Assembly: GCA_947499725.1 (NCBI GenBank) | Contig: CANMPK010000007.1 | Location: 1 to 64,000 of the forward strand | DNA from: an uncultured Paracoccaceae bacterium | GTDB lineage: Bacteria > Pseudomonadota > Alphaproteobacteria > Rhodobacterales > Rhodobacteraceae | Reading direction: 5' to 3' | DNA: 64,000 nucleotides | Shown: piece by piece, positions 52,766-63,255 of the stretch | Numbering within the stretch: the stretch's first letter is position 1 | Layout: each line of letters starts with the position of its first letter | Translations under genes and position numbers: made by a program | Notes under the pieces: generated by a model | Told to the model about the DNA's origin: nothing | The model's database searches: none | Seen by the model: the letters and a program-made list of their open reading frames with translations, nothing else

Positions 52766-53320
52766 TTATCCTTCGTATACAAACGGACTGTCAAAATCCG
52801 CGAGCGCTGGCGCTGCTTCGTCTTTTTCAGACAAGATTGGCGTGCCGTCAAAGTTCCAATCAATCCCGCAACTGTCCCAACGCACAGCGCCATCGCATTC
52901 CGGCGCATAGTAGTCAGAACATTTATAAACAATCTCTGTGTCCGGCTGCAGAGTGATAAACCCATGCAGGAACCCTTCCGGGATCAGCAGTTGTTTCCCA
53001 TTCTCAAAGCTCAGCTCTTCGCCAACCCATTGGCCATAGGTCGGGCTACCTTTTCTGATATCGACAGCAACATCAAACAAAGCCCCTTGCCCACAGCGCA
53101 CCAATTTCGCTTGTGCGTGCGGCGGCGCCTGAAAATGAAGCCCGCGCACCGTGCCAACCTCGCGAGATAGCGAATGGTTGTCTTGGACAAACTCAGTGGT
53201 GACGCCATGCTCTGCCATACGCTGGCGACTATAGCTTTCGCTGAAAAAACCGCGATGGTCACCGAAGCGAGCTGGAGTAAGGCAAAGGACACCTAGGGGT
53301 GATCTTGTTTCGACTTTCAA
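52766..53320 (-). CDS. rfbC: dTDP-4-dehydrorhamnose 3,5-epimerase
   Basis: RFGDHRGFFSESYSRQRM; FVQDNHSLSREVGTVRGLHFQAPPHAQAKLVR. Confidence 0.96.
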   Translation of the reverse strand: MKVETRSPLGVLCLTPARFGDHRGFFSESYSRQRMAEHGVTTEFVQDNHSLSREVGTVRGLHFQAPPHAQAKLVRCGQGALFDVAVDIRKGSPTYGQWVGEELSFENGKQLLIPEGFLHGFITLQPDTEIVYKCSDYYAPECDGAVRWDSCGIDWNFDGTPILSEKDEAAPALADFDSPFVYEG

Positions 53321-53790
53321 CGGAGCTCAAACCTTATTTTTGGTGCGCAAGTTATTCGCGTAACTCGAGCGCATTTCCATACTTATTGAGACACATCGCT
53401 GACACATGCAACAAAATTGGGCCTCACAACCAATCAGCAAATCAATAAATCGTAGGTAAGTGGAAGCAACCGACATATCTGAATTACAAATCTAAACGCT
53501 GAGACTTAAAGAACTCATTCGCTTGCATCACTCAACCTTCATTACTTTTTTAGCGACACTAAGCATTAGCATTTTGAGGGCGATTTTCGATATGCAGTGC
53601 TTGCAAAAACCTGAACCCACGAAGGAAAAACATAGTGATGTTCGCTTTGGGCGCTCAAAGAATGGCACACACGTAACGCAGCAACTGTAATTTCAGTGTA
53701 AGTGATTGTTTTATTTAGAATAAAGTGCGGCTCAGGACTCAAATACCATTGCCATTTTTCTTTCAATAATTTCAAGAACTTACACGGCAA

Positions 53791-53881
53791 ATGGCCAGCA
53801 TGGCCCATCTGCTAAACCATCTTGGGCCAGATTGGCCACCTCATTGGGCCAAGGTGGTCCAAAGTGGGCCACACTGGTCAA
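53791..53881. repeat. near-helically phased array of TGG(G)CCA-type motifs
   Basis: TGGCCA 53792, TGGCCCA 53801, TGGGCCA 53823, TGGCCA 53833, TGGGCCA 53845, TGGTCCA 53855, TGGGCCA 53865, TGGTCA 53875; most spacings 9-12 bp, one 22 bp. Confidence 0.75.
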
Positions 53882-53949
53882 ACTAGATAGAAAACATAAT
53901 GTTTTCAGATGCATGACGCGCCATTTAATTCTGGAACACTTACTGATCC

Positions 53950-54293
53950 TCCCCAACTGAACTGGTCCACCTCTATGTTTAGGAAGCGGAGGACCAAGAA
54001 TGGCGAATATGCGATCAAAACCCGAAGAGATCGCCTCGAAGTTAGGGCAAGTTGAAGTGTTTAAGGCACAAGGCATATCCCCTCTGGATACAATCAGACA
54101 GATCGGTGTCGTTGAACAAACCAATTACCGCCGGCGAAAGAAGTATGGTGGAATGGGAGTAAACCAATTGAAAGAACTTAAGCGGCTTCAAAAAGAAAAT
54201 AAGCGTCTGAGAATAGTAGTCTCTGATCTGACGTTCGACAAATTGATCTGTCTGACCTCAGCGCTTATGGGGCCAAATTGGGCAATTGGCTAA
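53950..54293 (+). mobile_element. IS3-family remnant with truncated OrfA
   Basis: MRSKPEEIASKLGQVEVFKAQGISPLDTIRQIGV...LKELKRLQKENKRLRIVVSDLTFDKLI then loss of homology. Confidence 0.7.
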
Positions 54294-54610
54294 GAGAGTG
54301 TTTGCTTCTCATCGTAGCCACCGAGGAGTGGGCGATGAGAAGGCCCGGACCGTACTTGATGGACTGCGTTGCGAGGACAGTATCCCGGAGCTGTGCCGTC
54401 GCGAGGGTATACCCCAGGGCCTGCATTACAAGTGGTCAAAGGACTTCATGGAGGCCGGGAGAAGCGCTTGGCTGGCGATACAGCTCGGGTCGCGAACACG
54501 GGCGAGGTTAAAGAGCTGAACCGGGACGCAAAAGACCTCAAGGCAATGGTCGCTGAACGTTAGCTTGAGCTGCGTCTTCTCAAAAATGCATGCTCAGGGA
54601 TGGGGCCGAC
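54286..54610 (+). pseudogene. second IS3-family OrfA remnant, frameshifted
   Basis: EKARTVLDGLRCEDSIPELCRREGIPQGLHYKWSKDFMEAG continues in another frame as EKRLAGDTARVANTGEVKELNRDAKDLKAMVAER*. Confidence 0.7.
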
Positions 54611-54841
54611 TACGAATGAGGTATGCCAAATCAGAATAGTTGGAGTTGGGGTCGATATTCCTGCAGCACGGGACAGGGTGGACCAGTATAAGATTGATTT
54701 CTCAACTGTGTTGCGCGCAACAGCTCCGTATTGGGATGACGTCGGCCATGACTTTGCCGCAAGGATTGCAGGTGCACCTGAGCCAGAAGAGCAGGATGCC
54801 AGTAACGTTGTACTACTGCATTATGCTCTAACATGCCTTTA

Positions 54842-55094
54842 GTGCGTGATTTGCCATTTTGGGCGGTTGTTTCAGAGCGGCTTCGGGAGCAGGACGCAAA
54901 GCTGTATAACGCCTGGTTTTGCGCGGCTAGAGCCACATGATTTGGGTGGCGGAAATGTGCAGCTAGTTGCCCCATCCCGCTTTGTCGCCGATTACATCAG
55001 GACGCATTACATTTCACGCCTCACTGCCGCAGCCCTAGCAGAGGACCGCGGCTTTGTTGCGTTTGAGATCAGTGAAACGCTGAAGCCGCGTTAA
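54842..55094 (+). pseudogene. frameshifted fragment resembling DnaA domain I; possible C-terminal relic of a DnaA-like plasmid replication initiator
   Basis: VRDLPFWAVVSERLREQDAKLYNAWF / frameshift / LEPHDLGGGNVQLVAPSRFVADYIRTHYISRLTAAALAEDRGFVAFEI; pattern W..RL....W..L...L..APsRFV.D.+R..Y. Confidence 0.55.
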
Positions 55095-56977
55095 GCGCTT
55101 TGCAGAAGCTGTTCTTTGTGGATTGTGGGGCCCTGTTTTAGCATGGCGCGTAAAGCATCTTCGTCGAAACCATCAATGGCCTTGTGGAAGGCTTTGAGCA
55201 GGAGGCTGTGATCTAGTGTCGATACATCAGCTTTTGGTGCCATTAGTAAATCTGGGTTATCGGTCAGAGGTGTGCAGAACTTTTCTGCCTCACAGATTTC
55301 ATGCAGCTCTTCGCCAGGCCGCAAGCCGCAGAATTTCACTTGAACGCCAAATGGGTTGTTCTCCGACCGCAGGCCTTTGCCTGTAAGATCGACAACCTTA
55401 TGCACAAAATCCATCACCTTACGCGGTTCGCCTTTGCACATATGCGTCGGATGCGCGTGCAGCGCAGCGCCATGGGGCAGGGCGGATAAGATTAGGTCAC
55501 TCGCTTTTGCAGTGCTTAGGAACAGTCGGGTCATTTCGGGGTCAGGCAAGGTGATTGTATTGCTGTTGCGCACCTGAGCTTCGAGCAGGGGAACGATATC
55601 ACCCACAGGCCCAGCTGTTTGACCAAACCGCAGGAAGTTAATCTGGGTCTTTTTGGCAGATCGCGCCAAGCCCATCACCAGTGTTTCAGCTAATTGTTGT
55701 GTCTGATCCACCAAATGGCGAGGTTTTAGCAGCTTTTCGGACGACAAGAGGACCAATTGATCTATTTCTTCTGCTATCGCGACCTCGGCCAATGTGAGTG
55801 GGCCGAGAACATTGGTTGCTAAGAGATCAAACAGATTGGATTCAGCCAGTTGTGGATCGCCATAGTGGGCGGCGTTAATGACGACTTTAACGCCTTCACT
55901 GCGGATCAAATGTGACATGCGTCCTGGAACGGCGATTGATCCGGTGCGTGCTTCGATCTGAATAGTTGAACCCGCGCGGCGAACAAGGGATCTGACCTGC
56001 CGCACCACGTCTAGCAGTGCGGCCTCATTGCGTTCTAAAAGCACAACTTTTGCTGGCTCAAAACGAATGATTTGTTGGCTGAGCTCTGACCCCATCATAC
56101 CGCCGGCACCGGCGATTAAGATGGTTTTCCCTTTGCAAGCTGCAAGAACGTCTGGGTTTCGGGTTTTGATGCGCGATTTGCTGGTCACATCCTTGAAGCG
56201 TTTGGCTTGCAATCCATTTTGCATGGCACGGTGACCGACTTCGTCAGCCATATTAGGAAGTTCGATCACGTCCACAGGCTGTGATGACAGTGCGTCGAGA
56301 ATTTCACGGCGTCGGTATGTTGTCGCGGTAGGCATGGCCAAAAGGATGCGTTTCAGCCCGTGTCTTTTAATGAGCCGACGCAGGGATTGGGCGGGATGGA
56401 CTTTTAGACCGCTCACCATAATGCCGTGCAGTTGGCGATTGTCATCCAGGAAGCAAACCGGTTTGAATTCTGTGCTTTGGCGCAGCGCGGCTGCGAGTTG
56501 CTCGCCAGTTGCGCCAGCGCCATAAATGGCGACGGGTAAGCGGCTTTGCGTGCGCTCTTGCGCTTTTTCTAGCAGAAAGCGAGCCATAAAGTGGACAAGC
56601 ACCGATGACATGAAGAACAAGGCGCCAAAGATCAGCGGTACCGAGCGGGGGGCTGCAAGATTGAGTAGATAGCTGACCGCCATGGCACTAATCGAGAGAA
56701 CGCCAGCAAATATCGCTAGGCGTAGTACGGCATTGTTCTCAACCGCATGCACCTTGATATGATTGAGCCGCATCATCGTGATCATGACGGCGCCAATGGC
56801 CAACATTGCTGGTAGCAGAGCCCAATTGGCCTTTAGCGGTTCAACTGGAACGGTCATGCCGAATCGAAGGGCGAATGCCATCACAAGGCTGGCCGCAATA
56901 AGAAGTACGTCGACCGAAAAGAGAATCAGCCGCTTTGTCGCGCGCGGCAATTTTGAAATATTATTGAACATTACCAT
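55091..56977 (-). CDS. polysaccharide biosynthesis nucleoside-diphosphate-sugar epimerase/dehydratase (CapD/WbpM-like, membrane)
   Basis: N-terminal TM segments; ILIAGAGGMMGSELSQQIIRFEPAKVVLLERNEAAL. Confidence 0.88.
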   Translation of the reverse strand: MVMFNNISKLPRATKRLILFSVDVLLIAASLVMAFALRFGMTVPVEPLKANWALLPAMLAIGAVMITMMRLNHIKVHAVENNAVLRLAIFAGVLSISAMAVSYLLNLAAPRSVPLIFGALFFMSSVLVHFMARFLLEKAQERTQSRLPVAIYGAGATGEQLAAALRQSTEFKPVCFLDDNRQLHGIMVSGLKVHPAQSLRRLIKRHGLKRILLAMPTATTYRRREILDALSSQPVDVIELPNMADEVGHRAMQNGLQAKRFKDVTSKSRIKTRNPDVLAACKGKTILIAGAGGMMGSELSQQIIRFEPAKVVLLERNEAALLDVVRQVRSLVRRAGSTIQIEARTGSIAVPGRMSHLIRSEGVKVVINAAHYGDPQLAESNLFDLLATNVLGPLTLAEVAIAEEIDQLVLLSSEKLLKPRHLVDQTQQLAETLVMGLARSAKKTQINFLRFGQTAGPVGDIVPLLEAQVRNSNTITLPDPEMTRLFLSTAKASDLILSALPHGAALHAHPTHMCKGEPRKVMDFVHKVVDLTGKGLRSENNPFGVQVKFCGLRPGEELHEICEAEKFCTPLTDNPDLLMAPKADVSTLDHSLLLKAFHKAIDGFDEDALRAMLKQGPTIHKEQLLQSA

Positions 56978-57184
56978 AGCCTTAATCTACCGCGTAGAAG
57001 TTGCCGCGGGTAATTCGTTAAAAATATTTGGCTCCTCGTAACCCAAGTTTGTAAGGGGAAAAAGAGCCAAGCCGTGTCATAAGATTTATTGTTATGGGCA
57101 AAACATAATACAATCCGGCAGCCCACGAAAGAATTGCCGGGCGAAATCCTGCCCAAAAATGCTGCTTTGGATTGAAAAATAGGC

Positions 57185-58558
57185 TTATTCGACCTGAGCT
57201 GCACCAACGCTAATCAGTGCCGGGAAGAGTTGCTGTAGTGAACGACCCCAAACTGTGATTGGCTGCTCGCGGACGAAGATAATGTCATCGGGGCGCATCT
57301 CGAACTTGGTTGCCATTGCCATATTCACAATGTTCTTGGCATTCAAATGGTAGGCAGTCAGCGAATCCAAATTTTGCAATCGCAGTACATAGATATGCGC
57401 CGGATTTCCTGTAGTTGTCGGGAAGCCACCACCTTCATAGAATACATCAGCTAACGAAGCTTTGGTCTCGAAGGGGAGGGGGATGCGGTTTTGTCGTTGT
57501 ACTTCGCCTGCCAAATAGACGTGATCTTGCTTAACAGCGCCCAATTCTAGCTTGGCTTGGAAATTCGCGCGTCGCTCGCTTAATTCGCTACGACGCAAAC
57601 CGATCTCGGTCGACAATTCGCTGAGCGCGCTTGCGCGAGCTGAACGTTTGATCTCCATCGTTTGAATCTGCCGCTCGTAATAGGCTTGAGCGCGTTCAAG
57701 ATCGAAAGCGTTATCAACGTAGACGGAATCACCATCCACCAGTGTGATTTTGCGCAGATCGCCGCGTTTGAAATAGGCCGCCAATGGAATTTGATAGAGC
57801 GTGCCATCGCGATAAATGCGGATTGAGGCGAAGTCTTGGTTTGCCAAGACAATGCCACCTGCGGCAGTGATCGCCTCATCCAGAGTCAGCGCCTTTAGGG
57901 TAATTGGCACCAATTGAGACTGACGCACGGCGCCGCCGATGGACACGCGTTTTGAATTGAATTCCGCGAGCTCGAGGCTGAATTCTGGATCAAGCTGGTT
58001 TTGAACAAGACGCTGGAACACACGCTCTTCTGCTTCTTCGATCGTCAATCCTTCGACGGGTACAGCGCCGGCCTCGGGAATAGCAATCGCGCCGTCATCG
58101 CGAACGGTATATCCCTGACGTTGGCTTTGCGCGGAGCTAAGAGCACTTGTTGCTTGAAGTGATTGGGTCGCGAGGACACGAGTATTAACCAAGATGACAT
58201 CACCGACGCCGATCTTATATGTAGATGGCTCTACAGCTGGTGGCAAACGTAGATCAAGCGCGCCGGGTAGGGGTTGGACTGGCACTTCTGGCGCTTCTGG
58301 TAGCGCACCAAGCCCGCGTGGCGTACCGCCAGCACCAGAGGTTTGCGAAAAGGCGGCTGGCAGTTTGCGAGGGCTATAGGCTGTGCTATTTGCACGGCTC
58401 ACGGCGCCGGGTGTCATCGACACAACGGTAACGTCTAGGTCCGTTCCTGATTCTGAAACGCGTGGGCTGTTGTAAGTTACGCCGCAGCTGGCCAGAAATA
58501 GCGAAGAAGCAGAGACAATAATGGCGCGGCGTAAAAGCATTCGAAGTTCCAAGATCAA
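57185..58558 (-). CDS. outer-membrane polysaccharide export lipoprotein (Wza-like)
   Basis: Lipobox-like LFLASCG; YKIGVGDVILVNT; SLBB-like repeats. Confidence 0.88.
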   Translation of the reverse strand: MILELRMLLRRAIIVSASSLFLASCGVTYNSPRVSESGTDLDVTVVSMTPGAVSRANSTAYSPRKLPAAFSQTSGAGGTPRGLGALPEAPEVPVQPLPGALDLRLPPAVEPSTYKIGVGDVILVNTRVLATQSLQATSALSSAQSQRQGYTVRDDGAIAIPEAGAVPVEGLTIEEAEERVFQRLVQNQLDPEFSLELAEFNSKRVSIGGAVRQSQLVPITLKALTLDEAITAAGGIVLANQDFASIRIYRDGTLYQIPLAAYFKRGDLRKITLVDGDSVYVDNAFDLERAQAYYERQIQTMEIKRSARASALSELSTEIGLRRSELSERRANFQAKLELGAVKQDHVYLAGEVQRQNRIPLPFETKASLADVFYEGGGFPTTTGNPAHIYVLRLQNLDSLTAYHLNAKNIVNMAMATKFEMRPDDIIFVREQPITVWGRSLQQLFPALISVGAAQVE

Positions 58559-58763
58559 CAGTAATTTTGGTCAGCCATAACTCAATTAAAACGGGTGGGC
58601 TATATCCAAATTTGCATTAATTCGTCACTGACGTTTTCACACAACGCAATTGTAAATATCTGGCCTGGGCGACTTATGATACTGGTCAACACGCTGAAAA
58701 TATGGATAAGAGCGCGGGTAACGGGCCTAGCACGCACCCACTTTAGGTTGAAGGCGACATTTG

Positions 58764-60092
58764 ATGTCAGAATTTTTTAGTACATTTGGCGCATGGCCAA
58801 TCTTTTTGGCGTTTCTAACAAGCTTTGGATTGTGCTGCCTTTTTGCTTTTGCGCCGCAGCTGTTCTTGAACCAAGAGCACATGCAGAACGACCTAAGCGC
58901 GCGTCAAGCACAGCACAAACGGCCAACGCCGCGTATTGGCGGTGCTGCAGTGATTGTGGGGCTGGCAGTGGCAACTTTGCTTTATGCGCGCCATATACAA
59001 ACGGACCTCTTGCTGGCGCTTGCCGCAGGTGTCGTCGTTTTTGGCGTTGGCCTACGCGAAGATATCAGCCGTGATATGTCCCCCAAGGCACGTCTTTTGG
59101 CCGCTTTCGCATCGGCGGCTCTGGCGATTGTTCTGAGCGGCGCAATGGTGCCGCGCTTTGGCCTGCCCTATGTGGACAGTGTGGTTGGCTTAGCGTTTAT
59201 TGGCGTGTTGGTGACATTGCTATGGTCCGCAGGCGCCTGCCATGCGCTTAATCTGATTGATGGTCTAAACGGGCTAGCCTCTGGTTATAGTATGATGGCC
59301 GCCGCGGGGTACTTCTTTATAGGAGGTATAACCGGTGACACCGATGTGCAGCTGGTCTCGGCCTTGCTATTTGTCGCTCTGTTTGGCTTCTTTGTTCTTA
59401 ATTGGCCTTTTGGTCGCGTGTTCTTGGGTGATGCAGGGGCCTATGCGATTGGGCATGTGCTGTCTTGGCTTGGCATCATCTTACTGGCTCGCAATCCAGA
59501 AGGTGCAGGTCTGGCAGTGGTTCTGATCCTTTTTTGGCCAGTTGCCGATACTGCATTTGCAATCATTCGCCGTCGACTTTTGGACAAAGATACAGATCAG
59601 CCCGACCGATTGCATTTTCACCATCTTGTGGTCCGCGCGTTGCGATTGTTAACGAACAAACAGTTTAACCCGGACATGCTGAACCCGACGGCGACTTTGG
59701 TGATGTTGCCATTCATCGCCGTGCCAATTTCAATGGGTGTGATCTTTTGGAGTAACGGGGTCGGTGCTCTCGTGGGCTTGTTATTTTTCGCGCTGCTCTT
59801 TGTGAGCTCCTATGCGTTTTCCATGGATTACTTCAAAAGCCGCCGGTTTGCTGTGAGCGATTTGCCCGAAGATGTGCAGGCACAGTTAGAAGGATACGCG
59901 GTCGAAGTGTCAGAACTATCAGGATTGGTTATTGCCGCTTCGCGCGCGACTTACCTTACAATTTGCCGTCGTGCAGGCGAGACCGGTTGGAGCCTGATTT
60001 CAAGTAATGAAACCGGGGCAGAAACGACGGTTTTTGATCAGTTTGAAACGGATGCGGATGCCTGGGGGTATTTTCAGGCCTTGACCCATTAG
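58764..60092 (+). CDS. undecaprenyl-phosphate sugar-1-phosphate transferase (WecA/MraY family)
   Basis: KRPTPRIGGAAVI, NLIDGLNGLASGYS, FLGDAGAYAIGHVL. Confidence 0.9.
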   Translation: MSEFFSTFGAWPIFLAFLTSFGLCCLFAFAPQLFLNQEHMQNDLSARQAQHKRPTPRIGGAAVIVGLAVATLLYARHIQTDLLLALAAGVVVFGVGLREDISRDMSPKARLLAAFASAALAIVLSGAMVPRFGLPYVDSVVGLAFIGVLVTLLWSAGACHALNLIDGLNGLASGYSMMAAAGYFFIGGITGDTDVQLVSALLFVALFGFFVLNWPFGRVFLGDAGAYAIGHVLSWLGIILLARNPEGAGLAVVLILFWPVADTAFAIIRRRLLDKDTDQPDRLHFHHLVVRALRLLTNKQFNPDMLNPTATLVMLPFIAVPISMGVIFWSNGVGALVGLLFFALLFVSSYAFSMDYFKSRRFAVSDLPEDVQAQLEGYAVEVSELSGLVIAASRATYLTICRRAGETGWSLISSNETGAETTVFDQFETDADAWGYFQALTH

Positions 60093-60177
60093 AAATGATT
60101 AATTTGTAACTTGGCGCGCGCAGATCAAACGTTATAACGATTTCAATAATCCTATCCTAAAATCTATTGGTGAAACA

Positions 60178-61611
60178 ATGAAAATTACCCCTATCCTTCT
60201 TTGTGGCGGTTCTGGCACGCGGCTTTGGCCTTTGTCCCGGAAAAGTTACCCGAAACAATTTGTGCCACTCGTGAACGAAGAAACTTTATTTCAATCGGCA
60301 GTAAAACGCCTAGCGGGCCAGGTCGGTGGTATTTCCTACGCTGCGCCGATGGTGCTGACGAATTCAGATTTCCGCTTTATTGTAGCAGAGCAGTTACAGG
60401 CTATTGGCATTGATCCTGGCGGGATTGTCATTGAACCAGAAGGGCGCAATACGGCGCCTGCGATTTTGGCGGCGGCGTTGCGGGCGCATGCGACGGATGC
60501 TGAGGCGATATTGCTCGTCGCTCCTTCTGACCACGTTGTGCCGGATACGGTGGCGTTTAGTGCGGCGGTGGCCAAGGGCGCGGAAGCTGTAGCGCAGGGT
60601 CAGTTAGTGACCTTTGGTATTACGCCGACTCATGCTGAGACTGCATATGGGTATCTTGAATTAGCAGACATGCCTGATGCGTCAGGCAATGCGGTGGCGT
60701 TGAAACGTTTTGTTGAAAAACCGGATGTCGAGCATGCGGAAGAGATGCTGGCGGCTGGCAATTTCAAGTGGAATGCAGGTATTTTCCTGTTCAAAGCGGC
60801 CGATATGATTGCTGCGTTTGAAAAGCACACACCTGGTTTGATGGCGCCGGTTCAAGCGTCGCTTGACGAAGCAAAAGCGGATCTAGGGTTTCTACGTTTG
60901 GCGCCCGAGCCTTGGGCCAAAGCAGAAGATATCTCGATTGACTATGCGGTGATGGAAAAAGCGGACAATCTGTCGGTTGTGCCCTTCGATGCAGCTTGGT
61001 CTGATCTGGGCGGTTGGGATGCCGTGTGGCGCGAAAGTGGGCCGGACGATCAGGGGGTTGCGACATCGGGTGCAGCGACGGCGATTGATTGTCATAACAC
61101 GCTATTGCGCTCTGAGAGCGATAATCTTGAGGTCGTCGGTATTGGGCTTGAGAATATCATGACAATCGCCATGAATGACGCTGTGCTAGTGGCCGATATG
61201 AGTTGTGCGCAGAATGTGAAAAAAGCCGTTGCGGCGCTGAAGGAAAAAGGTGCAAAGCAAGCAACCGAATTCCCGAAGGATCACCGGCCTTGGGGTTGGT
61301 TCGAAAGCCTTGTTGTTGGCGGCCGTTTCCAAGTAAAGCGGATCATGGTGCATCCAGGTGCGGCGTTGTCGTTGCAAAGTCACGTGCATCGGTCAGAACA
61401 TTGGATTGTGGTTGAGGGCACTGCCAGAGTGACGATTGACGACGAAGTCAAACTCGTGACAGAGAACCAATCTGTGTACATTCCTGTAGGCGCTGTTCAT
61501 AGGATGGAAAATCCGGGTAAGGTACCGATGGTATTGATTGAAGTTCAAACGGGTGCCTATGTTGGCGAAGACGACATCGTGCGCTACGAGGATGTGTACG
61601 CAAGGGACTAA
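60178..61611 (+). CDS. manC: mannose-1-phosphate guanylyltransferase/mannose-6-phosphate isomerase
   Basis: ILLCGGSGTRLWPLSRKSYPKQFVPL; FVEKPDVEHAEEMLAAGNFKWNAGIFLFKA; cupin C-terminus. Confidence 0.95.
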   Translation: MKITPILLCGGSGTRLWPLSRKSYPKQFVPLVNEETLFQSAVKRLAGQVGGISYAAPMVLTNSDFRFIVAEQLQAIGIDPGGIVIEPEGRNTAPAILAAALRAHATDAEAILLVAPSDHVVPDTVAFSAAVAKGAEAVAQGQLVTFGITPTHAETAYGYLELADMPDASGNAVALKRFVEKPDVEHAEEMLAAGNFKWNAGIFLFKAADMIAAFEKHTPGLMAPVQASLDEAKADLGFLRLAPEPWAKAEDISIDYAVMEKADNLSVVPFDAAWSDLGGWDAVWRESGPDDQGVATSGAATAIDCHNTLLRSESDNLEVVGIGLENIMTIAMNDAVLVADMSCAQNVKKAVAALKEKGAKQATEFPKDHRPWGWFESLVVGGRFQVKRIMVHPGAALSLQSHVHRSEHWIVVEGTARVTIDDEVKLVTENQSVYIPVGAVHRMENPGKVPMVLIEVQTGAYVGEDDIVRYEDVYARD

Positions 61612-61614
61612 AGA

Positions 61615-62781
61615 ATGAAAATTGCAGTAGCAGGGCTGGGATACGTCGGACTGTCAAACGCGGCACTATTGGCACAAAACCACTCTGTTACTGCGGTTGA
61701 TATTTCTGAGAAACGTGTCGACATGGTGAATGCGGGTTAGTGCCCAATTGTGGATGCTGAGCTTGAAGAATTTCTGTCACATCGAAAGCTTGACCCCTCC
61801 TCTACCACAGATGCTGCCGCAGCCTATGCGGATGCGGAGTTTGTGATCGTAGCAACACCGACGAATTACGACCCCAAGTCCAACTATTTTGACACTTCGA
61901 GTGTTGAGGCTGTTGTTGGCCAGGTCATCGACGTGAACGCCAAAGCAACCATTGTGATCAAATCCACCATCCCGGTGGGATATGTGAGTGATCTGCGCAA
62001 TCGGTTAGTGACGGATCAAGTGATCTTCTCGCCTGAATTTTTGCGCGAGGGTAGGGCGCTTTATGACAACCTGCATCCGAGCCGCATCATCGTGGGTGAG
62101 CAATCGGATCGGGCGCGGGTTTTTGCGGATTTGTTGCCTGAAGGCGCTATTACCAAAGACGTGCCTGTTAAGTTCACTGATCCGGATGAGGCCGAGGCGA
62201 TTAAGCTGTTCTCTAACACCTATTTGGCGATGCGTGTCGCGTTTTTTAACGAACTTGATAGTTATGCGATTGCGGGCGAAATGGACTCGCGGCAGATCAT
62301 TGAAGGCATCAGCCTCGATCCGCGGATTGGTGACCATTATAACAACCCGTCCTTTGGCTATGGCGGCTATTGCCTACCGAAAGACACCAAGCAGTTGCTG
62401 GCCAACTACAACCACGTTCCGCAGAACTTGATCCGCGCCATTGTGGATGCCAATCGCACGCGCAAAGATTATCTGGCGGATCAGATTTTGATGACCGGCG
62501 CGCGGACTGTTGGGATTTACCGATTGGTCATGAAGGCCGGCAGCGACAATTTCCGCCAGTTGTCGATTCAGGGTATCATGAAACGCCTGAAGGCGAAGGG
62601 CGTTGAGGTGATCGTTTATGAACCGGTATTGCGGGAAGAGGATTTCTTCCGCTCGCGGGTCGTGCGGGACTTGCAGTATTTCAAAGATAATTCCGATTTG
62701 ATCGTGGCCAACCGCCTGACGGATGACATCAGGGACGTGGCTGGCAAAGTCTTCACCCGCGATCTGTTTGGAGAGGATTAA
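61615..62781 (+). pseudogene. ugd: UDP-glucose/nucleotide-sugar 6-dehydrogenase with in-frame TAG at 61738-61740
   Basis: [58 protein letters not shown]...; same frame before and after stop. Confidence 0.9.
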
Positions 62782-62784
62782 GCC

Positions 62785-63145
62785 ATGACAGAGACTGTTT
62801 TGGTCACTGGCTCCGCCGGCTTTATCGGCTATCACACCGTTAAGCGGCTGCTGGCGGATGGGTTCAAGGTCGTCGGATTGGACGCGCTAAGTAACTATTA
62901 CGATGTGTCCTTGAAAGAGGCGCGGCATGCGCAGCTGACACATGAGCGGTTTATTCCTGTCATTGGCCGTGTGGAAACGCCAGGTCTGATGATGGAGTTA
63001 TTCGAGGCGCATAATGATGGTTATGTTATTCATTTAGCCGCCCAAGCCGGCGTGCGCTATTCGATTGAGAACCCGCGATCCTATTTGGAAAGCAACATCA
63101 ACGGCACTTTTGAAATCCTCGAAGCTGCCCGCGCGCATCCGCCTA
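62785..63145 (+). pseudogene. 3'-truncated NAD-dependent epimerase (UDP-glucuronate epimerase-like)
   Basis: VLVTGSAGFIGYHTVKRLLADGFKVVGLDALSNYYDVSLKEAR...GTFEILEAARAHPPK then family similarity stops. Confidence 0.8.
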
Positions 63146-63255
63146 AAGGTTTATTTAAGTTGTGGGGAATGAATGGGACTAAGTTTGCGAACGTAAGGAC
63201 GCTAAACCCATGCGCTGAACTGGGTATCAAAGGCAAGGTATGGCATCAAACGCGG

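Noticed and set aside
53780-54124. 114-aa minus-strand ORF across the TGGGCCA array
   Set aside because: Low-complexity translation (FGPPWPNEVANL) driven by the repeats, no RBS or family evidence
54600-54842. 80-aa + strand ORF (VCQIRIVGVGVDIPAARDRVDQYKIDFSTVLRATAPYWDDVG...) as upstream part of the replicase relic
   Set aside because: Position is suggestive but no motif could be tied to a DnaA-like initiator; left unassigned
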